Counted from the stretch's first letter, positions 35,198-48,081 are shown. The stretch is DNA of 64,000 bases from Cichorium intybus (GCA_023525715.1 CM042013.1:78059494-78123493), one strand, 5' to 3'. Numbers and translations: made by a program. The notes: generated by a model not told the origin, from the sequence alone.

Positions 35198-35893
35198 TTA
35201 ATTTTCGACTTCATGTTTAAACTCTTTGAATCTCTCAAAGGTTTCAGACTTATGCTTGATTAAGTATATGTATCCATATCTACTATAGTCATCAGTAAAA
35301 GTCACATAAAATCGATTTGCATCTCTTGTGTTAGTGCTGAAGGGTCTGCCCACATCGGTGTGTACGAGATCCAACGGACCTTCACATCTTTCACAATATC
35401 CAGTGAAAGGTGATTTAGTCATCTTTCCTAAAAGACAAGATTCACATTCATCATCTGGCCTTATGTCAAATGATTCCAACACTCCATCCTTTTGGAGTTG
35501 GGCGATGCATTTCTTGTTGATGTGTCCAAGATGACAGTGCCACAAGCATGCTTTGTCTACGCCGACAGATGAATCAATTTGAAATACTCTATTACCTAAG
35601 TTGTCTACACACATGACAGTTTCATACACACCATGACAAGGTAAGACATTAAATAAAAAGACACCATTCTTATATGCCGAAATAGAACCATTCACATTAT
35701 CAAATGAATATCTAATTCCTTGTCTAAAAAATACATGAAATGAAATAATGTTTCGAGCCATATCAGGCGAGTAGCAACAATCAATTAAATCTAATTTAAT
35801 ATCACTTCTAAGAATAAGGCTATAAACTCCAATCTTGGTGACATGTGACGACCGCATGTTTCCCATGATCAAGTTCATCCTCCCATGCGCCAT
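35198..35893 (-). pseudogene. Element A protease end, GAG-pre-integrase and integrase start
   Basis: 231-codon open part: MARNIISFHVFFRQG, then LWHCHLGHINKKCIAQLQKDGVLESFD, CESCLLGKMTKSPF (zinc finger), then HTDVGRPF (first Asp of DDE) and FTDDYSRYGYIYLIKHKS. It ends at a stop at 35195-35197 and the frame continues directly into the next open part. Confidence 0.92.
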
Positions 35894-36930
35894 CTCCCTA
35901 CTTTATCTTAGTCCCTGCAGATCAGAACAAATGTGAATACCACATCCTGTATCTAGGACCCAAGAATGAAAAGATGATGATCTATCATAAATAGTGTATA
36001 TACCTGCAGACGATGGCTTTACTTTTCCATCCTTTATGTTGTGCAGGTACTTAGGGCAGTTTCGTTTCCGGTGTCCCTTCTCATTGCAATAGAAGCATTC
36101 GACATCTTTGGGGTTTGAGACGGGAGGAATATCAGAACCAGACTTTGCCTTTGAGCCACTGCTAGATGACCCGGCATGGGACTTTCCCTTCCAGTTTTGT
36201 TTCGGAGGACCTTTCCTCTTCTTCCCTTTCCCATGTCCAATAGCCATAATGGGAGCATTGCTAGAAGCGGAGGATATAGCTTTACCCTTCATGCCGGCTT
36301 CAGCAGTCTGCAGCATATTGTGCAACTGTGCGAGAGTTGTCTCACTTTCGTTCAAATGATAGGTCAGAATGAACTGATAATAACAACTGGGCAACGAGTT
36401 TAGAACTATATCAATAGCTAGTTCCTCGTCACAGTGCACATTCAGCTTTATAAGTCGCACCAGGTATCTTTGCATTTTCTATACGTGGGCGCAAACAGAC
36501 TCTCCCTCCTTCATCTTGCAGGCCATGAGTGCCTTGACTACTTCATACTCCTCTTGACGAGCTCGCTTATGGATCTTTTCCATAAGGTCCTTGTTCATCT
36601 TGTATGCCCAGTAGTCCTCATAGAACCTTTGCAATTCAGGGACCATAGTGGCAACCATGATGCATGCCACTTTAGTGGCATCGTCATAGTGTTTCTTGAA
36701 TGAGGCACATTCCTCAGGAGTAGCGGTTTCTTGATCAATCTCGACGAGCTCCTTTTCAAGAACATACTATTTGTCCTCTAACATGAGTGCTATCTTGATG
36801 TTTATCATCCAATCGTTATAGTTGGTGCCATCTAATGTCACCTTAGAACAAAGCGACAGGATCGAGGAGAAGTTGGTGTTATGGGTGGAGTGGGGGCGGT
36901 GGGAGCAACAGGAGTATCAGGAGAAGACAT
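35894..36930 (-). pseudogene. Element A Gag, zinc knuckle and protease active site
   Basis: Start codon 36930 (MSSPDTPVAPT) with a frameshift near 36870 in a G-rich run, then SILSLCSKVTLDGTNYNDW, a stop in DK*YVL near 36770, VACIMVATMVPELQRFYEDYW (36479-36670), a stop at about 36476, and 35903-36475 with DIVLNSLPSCYYQFILTYHL. The zinc knuckle CFYCNEKGHRKRNC and protease WVLDTGCGIH are both intact, unlike in B and C. One further stop lies at about 35900-35902. Confidence 0.92.
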
Positions 36931-37732
36931 CTATAAAAGAAGATAGTTTTGATTAGATAGGGAAATTCTCAATATGTAACCCAATGATAAATATTAAGGC
37001 TAGGATCCAAATATGTAATTACACAACTTAGAAAAGGGATGTCGTAATCTAATTGTAAATTACATAAAGGTAGGTAAATGACGATTTACCAATCTCACTG
37101 CGGAAATAATCATATTAATTGAAACTCCTAGATCTATGAGATTCATTGAACAATTCAATCGCATGTTTGATCTTGATTATGCACTTCCATTTGTAACTGG
37201 GATGCCGAGGATCACAAACAAGGTGTGAATAACCATGCAAATCACATGGTAACCTCACTATCGTTTATCATCTCGATTGGTGTGCCGGTTAACCACACGA
37301 GCTCCATTAACAATGATAATTTGCGAGATACCCATTACCACTCTTTATGAAACCCTATTGGTGTGCCGGTTAACCACACGAGCTCCACTAAATATTCATA
37401 AAGTGTAATGTGTGATTTCATGGGTTAGCATACTATTCGCTTTTCCTAAAGTAACTACATTGGGTTTTGTTAAATATTCTAGTATTTTGTCTAATAGCAT
37501 TATACTTTTAATGAGATTAGGTTGTCCCATCATATCCGTTCTGCTAACGATACTCCACTAGTCAAGGAAGCGGTGGGTGAGAGTGGACATCCATTCAACC
37601 GTCATTTTATAGACAGTTTCCTTATACCCCTTATAGACCAGTTTTGTGAATTAGGCATACTAGCGATTTGACTGACTTAATCTTATATATAAAATATTAA
37701 TCTTATAATATATATATATAAGATGTATTTTA
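36931..37732 (-). other. Element A leader, gag-proximal part
   Basis: Non-coding. Family hairpin at 37190-37218 (TTTGTAA…TCACAAA; one pair becomes a G-U wobble in the minus-strand RNA) and twin GTGTGCCGGTTAACCACAC motifs at 37280-37298 and 37361-37379. Interrupted at TTTTA (37728-37732) by element D and continues at 54693. Confidence 0.85.
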
Positions 37733-38500
37733 TGAAGGGTTTTCTAGCAAACAATGAACAAATAATCTCTTATGGTTCACATGCAACCCTAGAAAGATCT
37801 ATGTTTTATTCTATGAAGATAATAAACTAAAGCCTAAAGAAAACAATTAATTCTAAAGATCAAAACTGAGAAAACCAACCTTTTGATCTTATGATCCTTG
37901 AAGCTAGCAGCACAAATGTCCTGCCTCAAATGGTGTCACACCCAAGCAATGGAGAAGACAGTCCAGCAGAGTTTTCTTGGTGAAAATGGCGCAGGTTTTA
38001 GGGTGGCCTGGTGCCTCCTTTTATAGCCTCCAAGGGTTACAGCTGAAACCCTAAGGAGCCTCCAAATGGGCAAGCCTGCTGACTAAATGGACCAAGCCTT
38101 TTCTAAACCCTAATAGGGTTTCGCCAACCTTGGAGAATCCTTCCATGGTGGCGCCACTTTTGGCCCCTGTCCACTGGCCAGTTATTTATTCAACTATTAA
38201 ATAAATACAAACCAGTCCCTGCACTTTTAATTAATTAATTTAATCACTGAATTAAATCCAATTAATTCTAGATTAAATCTTAATTAATTATTATAGTTTC
38301 TAATTAATATATTAACACCTAAATATATTAATAAACTATTTAACTAATTCTATTGATTTATTAAACAATTAATAAATCAACCTTTTTCTCTACTGAACTC
38401 TATCATAACCTCCAACTATGAGGGCAACCCAAATGGACTTTGCTTCAATTAACAAGATAAATATAAATATAAAGTCATGGCTTAGACACCTAATCCAACA
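37733..38500 (-). repeat. 3' LTR of element D
   Basis: TGAAGGGTTTTCTAGC to TAATCCAACA in plus-strand view. TATA-like box (minus TATAAAA) at 38019-38025. Only scattered differences from 53921-54687. Confidence 0.95.
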
Positions 38501-39445
38501 GTCTCCCACTTGGATAAGTCTATTGTAACACCCCATCCTTTAATACACCTTAAATCGTGAAAATTGTTTATAAAACATGTTGAATTCAAAATTTCGTTCT
38601 TCCAAAAACTTTTCTTTTAGTTTTTAAATCATCATTTGACACATTTGGTCCCAATCAAAACAATAAGTCTAAAAGCAATTAAACAACTTTGGGGGTTACA
38701 AACTCATATCAACACAACCATAGTAATTAAAGACTTTAAACGTGTCAGAGCTATGTCCCGTATTAATCTAATTTTTCTACCGAAAAGCCGGCATGACCTT
38801 TGGGTATATAGACAAATCCATACTGACCCGACTCAATAAAACAATTCAAAAACAATACGGGACATAACACAACTTTATTGTACAACTACAAGGGAATTCT
38901 AAACCATAAACATAATATCTCTCATTTACACATTATAACTATACCGCACTTGGGATAACTCTATCTTCTGAACATCCTTTCTATCTATGTTCCTCATATC
39001 AGCTCTAAATCATTTTCTTCTATCGTCTGCTAACACGCTTCCTGTTCCTGAGTACATAGCATTTAAAAACAAAGAATACGTAAGACATAAATGTCTCATG
39101 AGATAAATGGGTTTTAGACCCAACAAGTTTAAATCAATTTGAACATCATTAGCTACAATAAAACCAAGAAAACTTTCCTTTCTTTTGATAACATGCGAAA
39201 TCCACTTTATTGTCAAAACATCTAATCATAGATCAATACTTCATCAAAAAATCTTAGAATCTTTGTTTGATCATCAAGAGCATAAAATCATTACTTGTCA
39301 TCAAAACAAAAGTTCATTGCTATAACAATAAAACATTAGGTTTTTCACTTTATCATGAGAAACATAAAATAAACCCTTTCTTATCAAAGCATAGACCAAC
39401 TGTAATTCATGTTTCATTTATTATATTTGGTTCATACGGGTTTCC

Positions 39446-39547
39446 CCGTATCTTCCCTCCCCGGAATAGAACAAATCTATCTGTGAGCGCGTGCTAGTTT
39501 TCTTCCCTTCATGGAATAGAACAAATCTATCCATAAGGGCGTGCTGA
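39446..39547 (-). repeat. Two-unit tandem repeat of about 50 bp in E LTR
   Basis: CGGAATAGAACAAATCTATC…GCGTGCT and TGGAATAGAACAAATCTATC…GCGTGCT occur back to back. Same in the other LTR near 45660-45757. Confidence 0.75.
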
Positions 39548-40230
39548 GACAACTACTTCGTGACGGGAGGTACCATCCCAGTAGTGTCTTTTGACCTACC
39601 CTCATTAGGGTGAGATCCTTGTCCGGACGTCTTTCACATTTCTTACATTTAGTTCATATTTCATTTATCATTTCATTACATTTTGGTCTCGATCATATTT
39701 ATTATTCAATCTTATAGTAATCATCTCAACCTTTTCATAAAACAACTTTTAAAACTTTAAATGTTATAATCATTTGCAAACCATTTCGATCATTCAACAT
39801 AAATCAATACTTTATAATTCCATCTTTAAAAACCACTTCGAAAACCATTATTCATGAAACAATTCATATAACTTTTGAAAATCATTTGTCAAACTATTAA
39901 TCATAAAACATTTAGCACAAAGACAAAACTTGTTGCTATGTACCCAGAAAAGTCCTCATGTACTCACCTTGGCTAGTTAGATAATTCTAACTAGGGTTAC
40001 TCCATTCCGTTCTCCCTTCCATTCCATGAACTTTACTCCTTAATTACCTAAGGAGTTCATTAACATTTTATTAAAACATTTAGGTCTTAACAACATGTAA
40101 AGACCACTTAACCCATGTCCTACTCTACTCATTTTTATGTTTTCACACTATATTAAACGTATACTAAAGGTTAGGGGATCAAACTACTCAATTAGGGTCA
40201 TAATGGAAGTGAATTATAAGAGTCCAGGTC

Positions 40231-40334
40231 ACACGGGTCGTGTAGGAATCATACGGGGTCGTGTAAGGCTTCCAAGATGTCCAACCTACTGCCTCATTTC
40301 ACACGGGGTCGTGCCATATTCACACGGGTCGTGT
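40231..40334. repeat. Four ACACGGGTCGTGT-type dyads in E LTR
   Basis: ACACGGGTCGTGT at 40231, a TACGGGGTCGTGTA variant near 40252, ACACGGGGTCGTGC at 40301 and ACACGGGTCGTGT at 40322. Each has an ACACG/CGTGT stem with a 3-4 nt loop. The second LTR has the set at 46441-46544. The parallel position and GC contrast recall the CGCGACGCGA cluster in element F. Confidence 0.85.
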
Positions 40335-41816
40335 AGAATCCTGCAGCCCCATTTTCAGCTCCCATTTTTTGTTCTTTTTTTGCAGTTTTAGTCCATTTCT
40401 TGGTTCCATTTGTTTCCAAACTTAACAAAACTTTACCAATAGGTTCTATTAACCTTATAACATGTTAAGAACATATTTTTAATCCCATTAAGTCTTATTT
40501 AGTTCATGACTTAATGGTTAAGAACATACGATGTCACAAGAGCTCTAAGGAAGCTCATATGCACATCAACTTAAATTTTAAAGTCTAGTTTTGTTCATTT
40601 TCTATCCATACACTTATATAACCAATGGATGCCTTAATTTAAGGTTTTTACAACCCAAAACATACTTTGTTAATTACAAATTCATGATTTTTACTAACCA
40701 TTTCCATGGGTTTCATTCATGGAATCACCAATTCCATTCCACCCTTCAAATTTCAATTTTTATTCAAACTTCCATTTTATTAATTGAAATTTTTTGGAAA
40801 CCACTTCCAATGGTTTCTTCATACATATACATCATTTATGACTCTTTCTAACCTACTATTTATGTCAAATTAACACTTTGATCATAAACCCCAAATTCTA
40901 GGGTTCATGAGAATTAAACTCATCAAATCATGATTCCAACCTATCCATATGTTGGATAGTGATCATAAGGTGACTAGAGCATCATCTAACTACTTGGAAT
41001 CACAGGAATTACTCCTCCTCCAACATATGAGATTCGACCATGAAACCCCCAAATGAAATTTCTAGGGTTCTTGAGCTAAGAGTCAAAACCATGATTCAAC
41101 ATCATCCATGGGTTGGATTGTGCATCATAGTTGATTAAAACATGAACTAAAGGATGGAATCATATGATTAGCCTCATCCAACAATTAAAAAGATGATTTC
41201 TTACCTTGGAATTCTTGGAAATCACTACTAGTAAACTTAATTATTCAAATTACACTTAAAATCTTCAAGAACATCAAGAATCGCCTTCTCTCCCTCTCTT
41301 CCCGCTGCATTCACGTTCCAGTGAATGAAATGGGAGTGTTCCCATCTTTTTATACTCCCTTAGTTTCAAGAAATGACCCTTTGGTCCCTCTATTTTCATA
41401 TTTTTCACCTAAGGTACAAAACTTACTTAAATTCTTGAAACTTCTAAGTTTTATAGTTTTGCCCCACTTATAAACTTGTTTTACACATTAAAAACATTCT
41501 AACACATAAAAATCTTGTTATGAGATTAAATATTTCAAAATGACGAAAATGCCCTTTTTGGTCATTTTGCACTTTTCACTCACTTTTACCTTTTCAGTAT
41601 TCATACTTGATACTTATAACTATAATATAGTTCATATACTTCATCCTTAATGAAAATATGATTATTTTCATTTTATAATAGTAATTGAAAATTACCAAAG
41701 TACCCTTTTGCTCAAACTATGAATAATTACTTATTAATTATTCCTTTACTTCTTACTTTCCATTTGGACATATCTTTGGGTCGAATTTCCATAGACTAAA
41801 ATTTTAGGTTGTTACA

Positions 41817-41853
41817 ACTATCTACCCCTTAAAAGGATTCCTTCCCCGGAATC
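41817..41853 (-). other. Polypurine tract and hairpin next to E 3' LTR
   Basis: On the minus strand a purine-rich AAGGGGTAGATAGT (41817-41830) abuts the LTR. The hairpin GATTCCTTCCCCGGAATC (41836-41853) has a 6-bp stem. The gap between hairpin and LTR is 19 nt, the same as in F (9146-9164). Confidence 0.8.
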
Positions 41854-44720
41854 ACACAAGCACAAAATGGATTCACATAGATATAAACATATCTTTTACA
41901 GGCATAAGATTCTTCTCGTTACAACATTTAATCATTCATTCTTAAATTTAGAGAGTCATTACTCTCAATTCCATAATCTTCATCAAACTTTTACAAAATC
42001 TTACTTCCCTTGAAGTTTTCATAATTTTTCCCATTTATTTATTTTATGTGATAGCATCTTTCTTTCTTACATTTCTCAAAAATGGCAACATACTTTGCTA
42101 TTTCCCTCATACATTCCTTATAACTTGAAAAATTTAAACTTTTCATACATTTTATTTATAATACCTTCGGTAATATAAATAAATATGGCTTGTCTAATTA
42201 CAGAATTCATAAAACATACTTAACTTTTTCTTGAATATATTTTATTTTTTTTATTGAGAAACTGACTCTTTCGAAAGTCAATTCATACTCACATTGTTCT
42301 TTCTTTTCTTGTCATTAAACTTTATTTTGACGAGTCTTTATTTACCTTACATTCTTCCGACATAATTAACTTCACTATTTTAGTGACCATTCAATTCTGT
42401 CACAATGAATCTACCAATGCCACATTGATACTACTATAGATGGTTAAAGATTCATCTATTTCTTTTCAGTTCAGATGTATCACAATCCAAACACTATACA
42501 TTGTCTTTTAAAGCCAACATGTTTTCTAATTACTTTCTCATCGTTATCTAGCACATCAATAAGTATAATTCTTTAACTTAATTGTTTTCCAAAAAATTGA
42601 GCGTACTAATATTCATATAATAGGGTTTTTGTCTATTCATCCAAAATAACATTCTACTTTACCCGTCGTTAGACTTTATCTTCAAATGTCTTTCTTTCTT
42701 TTGTTTTCTTATATTTTTTTATAGCGGTACTCCATGTTCTTTTATCAACTTTTACCTTTCTTATAACTCCAACTACATCACAATAACACTTCAACACAAC
42801 TTACATTTTTGATTCAACAATTACTTGTTTTATTTCATCATACTTATGAAACATACACTACTTTCATAATCATATAGATTACTACCATTCTTTCATAGAC
42901 ATTAACTCTTTATACTTCATACCATTTAGTTATAACTTTCTGGGCTTTAAGCCCAATTTTTTTTCATCATATCTTTTACCTTTATCAATTGTTCTCTTGT
43001 ATTTTGAGGCTATACACCAAATACCTTATCTCATTCTTTCACTTCATACTTTATAGTATTCTAATTGGAATACTTATTTCATAATCACTTTTATACTTTA
43101 TATAAGTCCCAAGACTTACTCATTCTTTCGCTTTTGTAGGCATTTACAAGCATGTATATATATTCTTACATTTTATAATTGCTGGTCATGTGCTGACCAT
43201 TACTCCCAATCATTAGATACCTTTACCCACTATATTCATTCAAATTTGGAAGTAGTAACTTCCTATATGTTTACGGTAATCTTTATCCTCATCGTTTATC
43301 TTATCTTTAATTTGTCGCCTAGCACTTGATTAAGCATTCAATCTTTATTAATTATTATTGGTTAACATACCATGAGATAACATTTCTCATCCTATAACTC
43401 ACATGTATTATTTTTTTATAAATACATATCTTGTATCCCTTGGTACTTATAGTACCTTCATAACCTGATTTATTAATAATTCACATGTTGCTTTCATTCT
43501 TATTTCATAATTTACGAATCTAAATTTCACATACTTCTTACTCATTTTCATACTATAACTAATTTCACTTATTTTTCGTAAATTACATGTATTACTTTCA
43601 TTAATACATGTCTTATATCACTTTTTATTTATAGTACTTTCACATTTCGACATATTAGCAGCTTAAATGCTTCTTTCATCCTCATTTATTATTTATGAGA
43701 TCTCAGTCTCACTTACTCGTTATACTTACTAATATAATCGTTTCTTTTTCTTTCTTCAATTTTCGTACTCTTATAAGTACATTTCTCATCTATGTATTCA
43801 TATATATGTTTTCATGTTCTTTCTCAATCCTTCTTTACTTTTGTCACTGTAGTGACACTACCTTCATTTTATTCCATACTATTAATTCATTTCCGTTAGA
43901 CAACGGATTCCTCAATTACACACCTTTGAAGGTCTATGTTACTCAATTACATTCCTTTTGTTTTAAACCTCTCAGTAGGTTGATATATTCTCATCATACT
44001 TCTTTTACTGTTCTTCTTCCATACTTCCTCATATTATATTACATATACTTTACAATAATTCATATAATGTATGGGGGTTTTCCCCTTCTATATAGCGCAT
44101 ACCCATTATCTCTTCTTTACTACTCTTCAATCATACTTTAACATTTCCAATCGTACTTGGTTTTATTACATACATATATCAATCATTTGTAAATCAATCA
44201 TTCCTTCTTCTCTTACTTATTCCCTACATGAATCCATTACCAGATTCCCAAGATTCGATCATGATTAAACCAAACTCAAATACATATCCTGTGATTATGA
44301 TAATACGGGCCCATATTATCATAACCACCTATACACATTTGATTATGGCATCACCATTAGGTCTCCTGGTTCACTGGTTCAAGTCAACTTATTACATCAC
44401 AAAAGTTATATATATATACTATTATTAAGTATTAAGCAAATCTTATTGCTCATAAGCAGATACTTACTTAATGGCGAACCATTACAAAGATAAACACATA
44501 GTTTCCTAACAATCAATCTTCTCTTACACTCAGCAGTTTAACTACCCTATAGGTCTGCAACTTATCTTAGGATCTTAGGTTCAACAACCTATCTTACGGT
44601 ACATCCTATGGCAACACTTATTTTCTTGCTTACAGTCTTATCTTAAGTTTGTAGTCTTACTTCATCCTTACACAGTTTAAGCCTAGGTTCGAGCCTCGAC
44701 ACCTAATTCGCTTAAACTAT
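41854..44720 (-). other. Interior of element E, non-coding
   Basis: No retroelement domain in any frame. The minus strand (the sense strand) is purine-rich as in F. Plus-strand ORFs such as 43695-44141 are rich in Phe, Tyr, Leu and Ile only because of this skew. Leader motifs shared with F lie at about 44230-44720. Confidence 0.78.
44293..44326 (-). other. 34-bp GGGCCC-centred palindrome (element E leader)
   Basis: Arms GATTATGATAATACGGG and CCCATATTATCATAACC pair at 15 of 17 positions. Homologous to 5711-5744 in F, at a similar distance (about 395 nt) from the primer site. Flanking ACAGGATATGTATT is also conserved. Confidence 0.78.
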
Positions 44721-44733
44721 GGCTCTGATACCA
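44721..44733 (-). other. Primer binding site of element E
   Basis: Minus strand TGGTATCAGAGCC, 3 nt from the LTR, full 13-nt complement of the initiator tRNA-Met 3' end. Followed by ATAGTTTAAGCGAATTAGG as in element F. Confidence 0.92.
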
Positions 44734-44736
44734 AAT

Positions 44737-47700
44737 TGTAACACCCCATCTTTCAATACACCTTAAATGGTGAAAATTGTTTATAAAACATGTTGAATTC
44801 AAAATTTCGTTCTTTCAAAAACTTTTCTTTTAGTTTTTAAATCATCATTTGACACATTTGGTCCCAATCAAAACAATAAGTCTAAAAGCAATTAAACAAC
44901 TTTGGGGGGTTACAAACTCATATCAACACAACCATAGTAAAGACTTTAAACGTGTCAGAGCTATGTCCCGTATTAATCTAATTTTTCTACCGAAAAACCG
45001 GCATGACCTTTGGGTATATGGACAAATCCATACTGACCCGACTCAATAAAACAATTCAAAAACAATACGGGACATAACACAACTTTATTTTACAACTACA
45101 AGGGAATTCTAAACTATAAACATAATATCTCTCATTTACACATTATAACTATACTGCACTTGGGATAACTCTATCTTCTGAACATCCTTTCTATCTATGT
45201 TCCTCATATCAGCTCTAAATCATTTTCTTTTATCGTCTGCTAACACGCTTCCTGTTCCTGAGTACATAGCATTTAAAAACAAAGAATACGTAAGACATAA
45301 ATGTCTCGTGAGATACATGGGTTTTAGACCCAACAAGTTTAAATCAATTTGAACATCATTAGCTACAATAAAACCAAGAAAACTCTCCTTTCTTTTGATA
45401 ACCTGCCAAATCCACTTTATTGTCAAAACATCTAATCATAGATCAATACTTCATCAAAAAATCTTAGAATCTTTGTTTGATCATCAAAAGCATAAAATCA
45501 TTACTTGTCATCAAAACAAAAGTTCATTGCTATAACAATAAAACATTAGGTTTTTCACTTTATCATGAGAAACATAAAATAAACCCCTTCTTATCAAAGC
45601 ATAGACCAACTGTAATTCATGTTTCATTTATTATATTTGGTTCATACGGGTTTCCCCGTATCTTCCCTCCCCGGAATAGAACAAATCTATCCGTGAGTGC
45701 GTGCTAGTTTTCTTCCCTTCATGGAATAGAACAAATCTATCCATAACGGCGTGCTGAGACAACTACTTCACGACGGGAGGTACCAACCAAGTAGTGTCTT
45801 TTGACCTACCCTCATTAGGGTGAGATCCTTGTCCGGACGTCTTTCACATTTCTTACATTTAGTTCATATTTCATTTATCATTTCATTACATGTTGGTCTC
45901 GATCATATTCATTATTCAATCTTATAGTAATCATCTCAACCTTTGCATAAAACAACTTTTAAAACTTTAAACGTTATAATCATTTGCAAACCATTTCACT
46001 CATTCAGCATAAATCAATACTTTATAATTCAATCTTTAAAAACCACTTCGAAAACCATTATTCATGAAACAATTCATATAACTTTTGAAAATCATTTGTC
46101 AAACTATTAATGATAAAACATTTAGCATAAAGGCAAAACTTATTGCTATGTACCCAGAAAAGTCCTCATGTACTCACCTTGGCTAGTTAGAGAATTCTAA
46201 CTAGGGTTCCTCCATTCCGTTGTCCATTCCATTCCATGAACTTTACTCCTTAATTACGTAAGGAGTTCATTAACATTTTATTAAAACATTTAGGTCTTAA
46301 CAACATGTAAATACCACTTAACCCATGTCGTACTATACTCATTTTTATGTTTTCACACTATATTAAACATATACTAAAGGTTAGGGGATCAAACTACTCA
46401 ATTAGGGTCATAATGGAAGTGAATTATAAGAGTCCAGGTCACACGGGTCGTGTAGGAATCACATGGGGTCGTGTAAGGTTTCCAAGATGTCCAACCTACT
46501 GCCTCATTTCACACGGGGTCGTGCCAGATTCACACGGGTCGTGTAGAATCCTGCAGCCCCATTTTCAGCTCCCAGTTTTTGTTCGTTTTTTGTAGTTTTA
46601 GTCCATTTCTTAGTTCCATTTGTTTCCAAACTTAACAAAACTTTACCAATAGTTTCTATTAACCTTCTAATATGTTAAGAACATATTTTTAATACCATTA
46701 AGTCTTATTTAGTTCATGACTTAATGGTTAAGACCATAGGATGTCACAAGAGCTCTAAGGAAGCTCATATGCACATCAACTCAAATTTTAAAGTCTAGTT
46801 TTGTTCATTTTCTATCCATACACTTATATAGCCAATGGATGACTTAATTTAAGGTTTTTACAACCCAAAACATACTTTGTTAATTACAAATTCATGATTT
46901 TTACTAACCATTTCCATGGGTTTCATTCATGGAATCACCAATTCCATTCCACCCTTCAAATTTCAGTTTTTATTCAAACTTCCATTTTATTAATTGAAAT
47001 TTTTAGGAAACCACTTCCAATGGTTTCTTCATACATATACATCATTTATGACTCTTTCTAACCTACTATTTATGTCAAATTAACACTTTGATCATAAACC
47101 CCAAATTCTAGGGTTCATGAGAATCAAACTCATCAAATCATGATTCCAACCTATCCATATGTTGGATAGTGATCATAAGGTGACTAGAGCATTATCTAAC
47201 TACTTGGAATCATAGGAATTACTCCTCCTCCAACATATGAGATTCGACCATGAAACCCCCAAATGAAATTTCTAGGGTTCTTGAGCTAAGAGTCAAAACC
47301 ATGATTCAACATCATCCATGGGTTGGATTGTGCATCATAATTCATTAAAACATGAACTAAAGGATGGAATCATATGATTAGCCTCATCCAACAATTAAAT
47401 TTCAGATTCCAACATCTAGCCAACGAAAAATAGGTTACATAGCTTGAAAAAGATGATTTCTTACCTTGGAATGCTTGGAAATCACTACTAGTAAACTTAA
47501 TTCTTCAAATTCCACTTAAAATCTTAAAGAACATCAAGAATCGCCTTCTCTCCCTCTCTTCCCGCTGCATTCACGTTCCAGTGAATGAAATGAGAGTGTT
47601 CCCATCTTTTTATACTCCCTTAGTTTCAAGAAATGACCCTTTGGTCCCTCTATTTTCATATTTTTCACCTAAGGTACAAAACTTACTTAAATTCTTGAAA

Positions 47701-48076
47701 CTTCTAAGTTTTATAGTTTTGCCCCACTTATAAACTTGTTTTACACATTAAAAACATTCTAACACATAAAAATCTTGTTATGAGGTTAAATATTTCAAAA
47801 TGACGAAAATGCCCTTTTTGGTCATTTTGCACTTTTCACTCACTTTTACCTTTTCAGTATTCATACTTGATACTTATAACTATAATATAGTTCATATACT
47901 TCATCCTTAATGAAAATATGATTATTTTCATTTTATAATAGTAATTGAAAATTACCAAAATACCCTTTTGCTCAAACTATGAATAATTACTTATTAATTA
48001 TTCCTTTACTTCTTACTTTCCATTTGGACATATCTTTGGGTCGAATTTCCATAGACTAAAATTTTAGGTTGTTACA
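44737..48076 (-). repeat. 5' LTR of element E
   Basis: 3,340 bp. TATA-like box (minus) at 47607-47614; donor-like GT at 47463-47464. Contains 49 bp (47399-47447) that the other LTR lacks; AAA at the edges suggests deletion from the left copy. Confidence 0.93.
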
Positions 48077-48081
48077 TCTAT

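Larger units (their letters stand above)
38524..41816 (-). repeat. 3' LTR of element E
   Basis: TATA-like box (minus TATAAAAA) at 41347-41354, upstream on the minus strand of a CTCTCCCTCTCTTCCC-complement leader. Donor-like AAG|GTAAGA (minus) with GT at 41213-41214, and AAG|GTGAGT at 39966-39967. Lacks a 49-bp block that the right LTR has at 47399-47447. Confidence 0.93.
38524..48076 (-). mobile_element. Element E: non-autonomous LTR retrotransposon (LARD-like)
   Basis: TSD TCTAT at 38519-38523 and 48077-48081. LTRs of 3,293 bp (38524-41816) and 3,340 bp (44737-48076) with ends TGTAAC…GTTACA. Interior 2.92 kb without retroviral genes. The primer site TGGTATCAGAGCC (minus) is at 44721-44733, so the right LTR is the 5' one. 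It inserted 18-23 bases inside D's 3' LTR, next to D's polypurine tract. Shares primer-proximal sequence, the GGGCCC palindrome and the pre-LTR hairpin with element F. No parental autonomous element is in the window. Confidence 0.93.

Noticed and set aside
38636..40391. Small ORFs duplicated at 44849-46595
   Set aside because: LTR duplicates in element E; no domain or start context, and frames differ between the copies.
43695..44141. 148-aa ORF in element E interior that looks like a membrane protein
   Set aside because: Same composition artefact; it is antisense to E and has no counterpart in F.
38524..48076. Element E as two unrelated solo LTRs
   Set aside because: A perfect TSD brackets both copies, with primer site and polypurine tract in the right places for one element.
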